Positions 5,513-6,011 of a DNA stretch of 6,011 bases are shown here, in pieces; position 1 is the stretch's first letter, and every line of letters begins with the position of its first letter. The notes under the pieces are model-generated. The model ran no database searches, was not told where the DNA came from, and was given only the letters and a program-made list of their open reading frames with translations. The DNA comes from Promethearchaeota archaeon. Its GTDB lineage: Archaea; Asgardarchaeota; Lokiarchaeia; Sigynarchaeales; MK-D1. Where the stretch lies: positions 1 to 6,011 of the forward strand of contig JAEOUK010000650.1 in assembly GCA_016839385.1 (NCBI GenBank). The letters are read 5' to 3'. A program made the position numbers and the translations under genes.

Positions 5513-5518
5513 AAAAGT

Positions 5519-5788
5519 ATGGAACAGCACCAAGAACAAAAAGTAAAACAACATTTAGAATTTGAATTAGGATATGACTATGTTGAAGTAGAATTTCTTT
5601 TGCAGGAAGTTGAGAAATCTCCTAAAGTAGAAGAAAAGAAACAGAAATTATCCGAAAAATATGAATTAAGTCCAAAAGTATCATTCCGAGAATTATGGAA
5701 AGATCGAAGACAAAGACAAAAATCCTGGGTTGTCGTGAATCACCCCGTTCGAGAGGAATCAGTAATGGAAAGTCGTCTATCTAAATAA
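5519..5788 (+). CDS. small highly charged protein of unknown function (89 aa)
   Basis: The protein is rich in Lys, Glu and Gln, starts MEQHQEQKVKQHLEFELG, and is predicted mostly helical up to residue 50. A basic patch FRELWKDRRQRQKSW (56-70) comes next, then a short strand-like VVVNHPV (71-77). SPKV occurs at 34-37 and again at 51-54. There are no cysteines, membrane segments or signal peptide. The basic patch could contact nucleic acid or an acidic partner, which is inference. It is the second gene of a probable two-gene operon with the 45-aa gene and has the strongest SD of any longer gene in the window. I do not recognise a family. Coding is likely from the SD and length. Confidence 0.65.
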   Translation: MEQHQEQKVKQHLEFELGYDYVEVEFLLQEVEKSPKVEEKKQKLSEKYELSPKVSFRELWKDRRQRQKSWVVVNHPVREESVMESRLSK

Positions 5789-5799
5789 AATCAAACCAA

Positions 5800-5805
5800 T
5801 TTTTT
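5800..5805 (+). terminator. T6 terminator candidate of the small-gene operon
   Basis: Six T lie 12 bases after the TAA of the 89-aa gene, between it and the convergent gene entering from the right. No stable hairpin precedes it, as is usual for archaeal T-run terminators. Confidence 0.45.
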
Positions 5806-5828
5806 CTAAATCCAAAACTATATGATAT

Positions 5829-6011
5829 TTATGTCTTTTGAACCCTTTGTGGTAATTCTCCAAAATAGAGTAATCGAGCTGCACCAAGGCTATTAATTAT
5901 ATCTTGATCTTGGATAGCTGAATGTAATAATGATTGTCTAACCTCATCTTCAAAAACATATTTACATAGAGTACAAAGACCTAACAAATCCATTTTTGTA
6001 GGAGGTATTAT
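5829..6011 (-). CDS. 3' part of an unidentified gene (partial, at least 60 aa)
   Basis: The minus frame is open from the window edge to TAA at 5831-5829. The visible part includes a CTLCKYVFEDE stretch whose CxxC could be half of a zinc site, then a helical segment SLLHSAIQDQDIINSLGAARLLYFGEL. An internal Met codon lies seven codons in from the edge, so a 54-aa protein starting there cannot be excluded. However, the RNA upstream of it reads CCUCC, the complement of an SD, so translation more likely comes from outside. On the plus strand GTAGGAGGT at 5998-6006 resembles an SD for a gene beyond the edge, which is the competing reading. The family is unknown. Confidence 0.42.
   Translation of the reverse strand: MIPPTKMDLLGLCTLCKYVFEDEVRQSLLHSAIQDQDIINSLGAARLLYFGELPQRVQKT

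Noticed and set aside
1..6011. tRNA, rRNA, insertion sequence or attachment site
   Set aside because: No cloverleaf-like GGTTCRA-containing segment, rRNA-like sequence, transposase motif or matching terminal repeats were seen by eye on either strand.

Overview
The window looks like a chromosomal stretch of an Asgard archaeon, probably Lokiarchaeia-like. This is inferred, because no rRNA or other marker gene is present. The basis is AT-rich DNA, a Rab/Ras-type small-GTPase fold fused to leucine-rich repeats in a prokaryotic gene, GTG/TTG starts with weak or absent Shine-Dalgarno (SD) sites on lead genes, T-run 3' ends, and an archaeal-style winged-helix regulator.

Layout: (1) Positions 1-141 hold a possible gene tail and the promoter of the first gene. 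(2) 142-1710 (+) encodes a three-part protein: Rab-like domain, short LRR block, TIR domain, then a helical tail. Its Rab-like domain aligns without gaps to Rab GTPases through the first four motifs, but nearly every nucleotide-binding motif is altered, so it reads as a pseudo-GTPase. (3) 1736-2494 (-) converges on it with a 25-base gap and encodes a tandem TIR protein. The first TIR has Gln where the catalytic Glu is expected; the second keeps a Glu. (4) 2610-4115 (+), divergent from the TIR gene, is an amidase-signature hydrolase with an intact Lys-cisSer-Ser triad. (5) 4132-4959 (-) is a winged-helix regulator, convergent with the amidase. (6) 4960-5357 is a long intergenic region with four copies of a near-palindromic 17-18 bp element, several TATA-like boxes, hairpins and a doubtful micro-ORF. 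(7) 5358-5495 and 5519-5788 (+) are two small genes of unknown function in an apparent operon. (8) 5829-6011 (-) is the 3' part of a gene leaving the window.

How the parts may work together: the two convergent TIR genes suggest an immune or signalling locus, in which a degenerate Rab-LRR module could sense or scaffold and TIR domains act as NAD-consuming or assembly effectors. This is inference. The regulator at 4132-4959 may control itself and the small-gene operon through the repeated element between them. The amidase has no evident link to either group and may be an ordinary metabolic gene.
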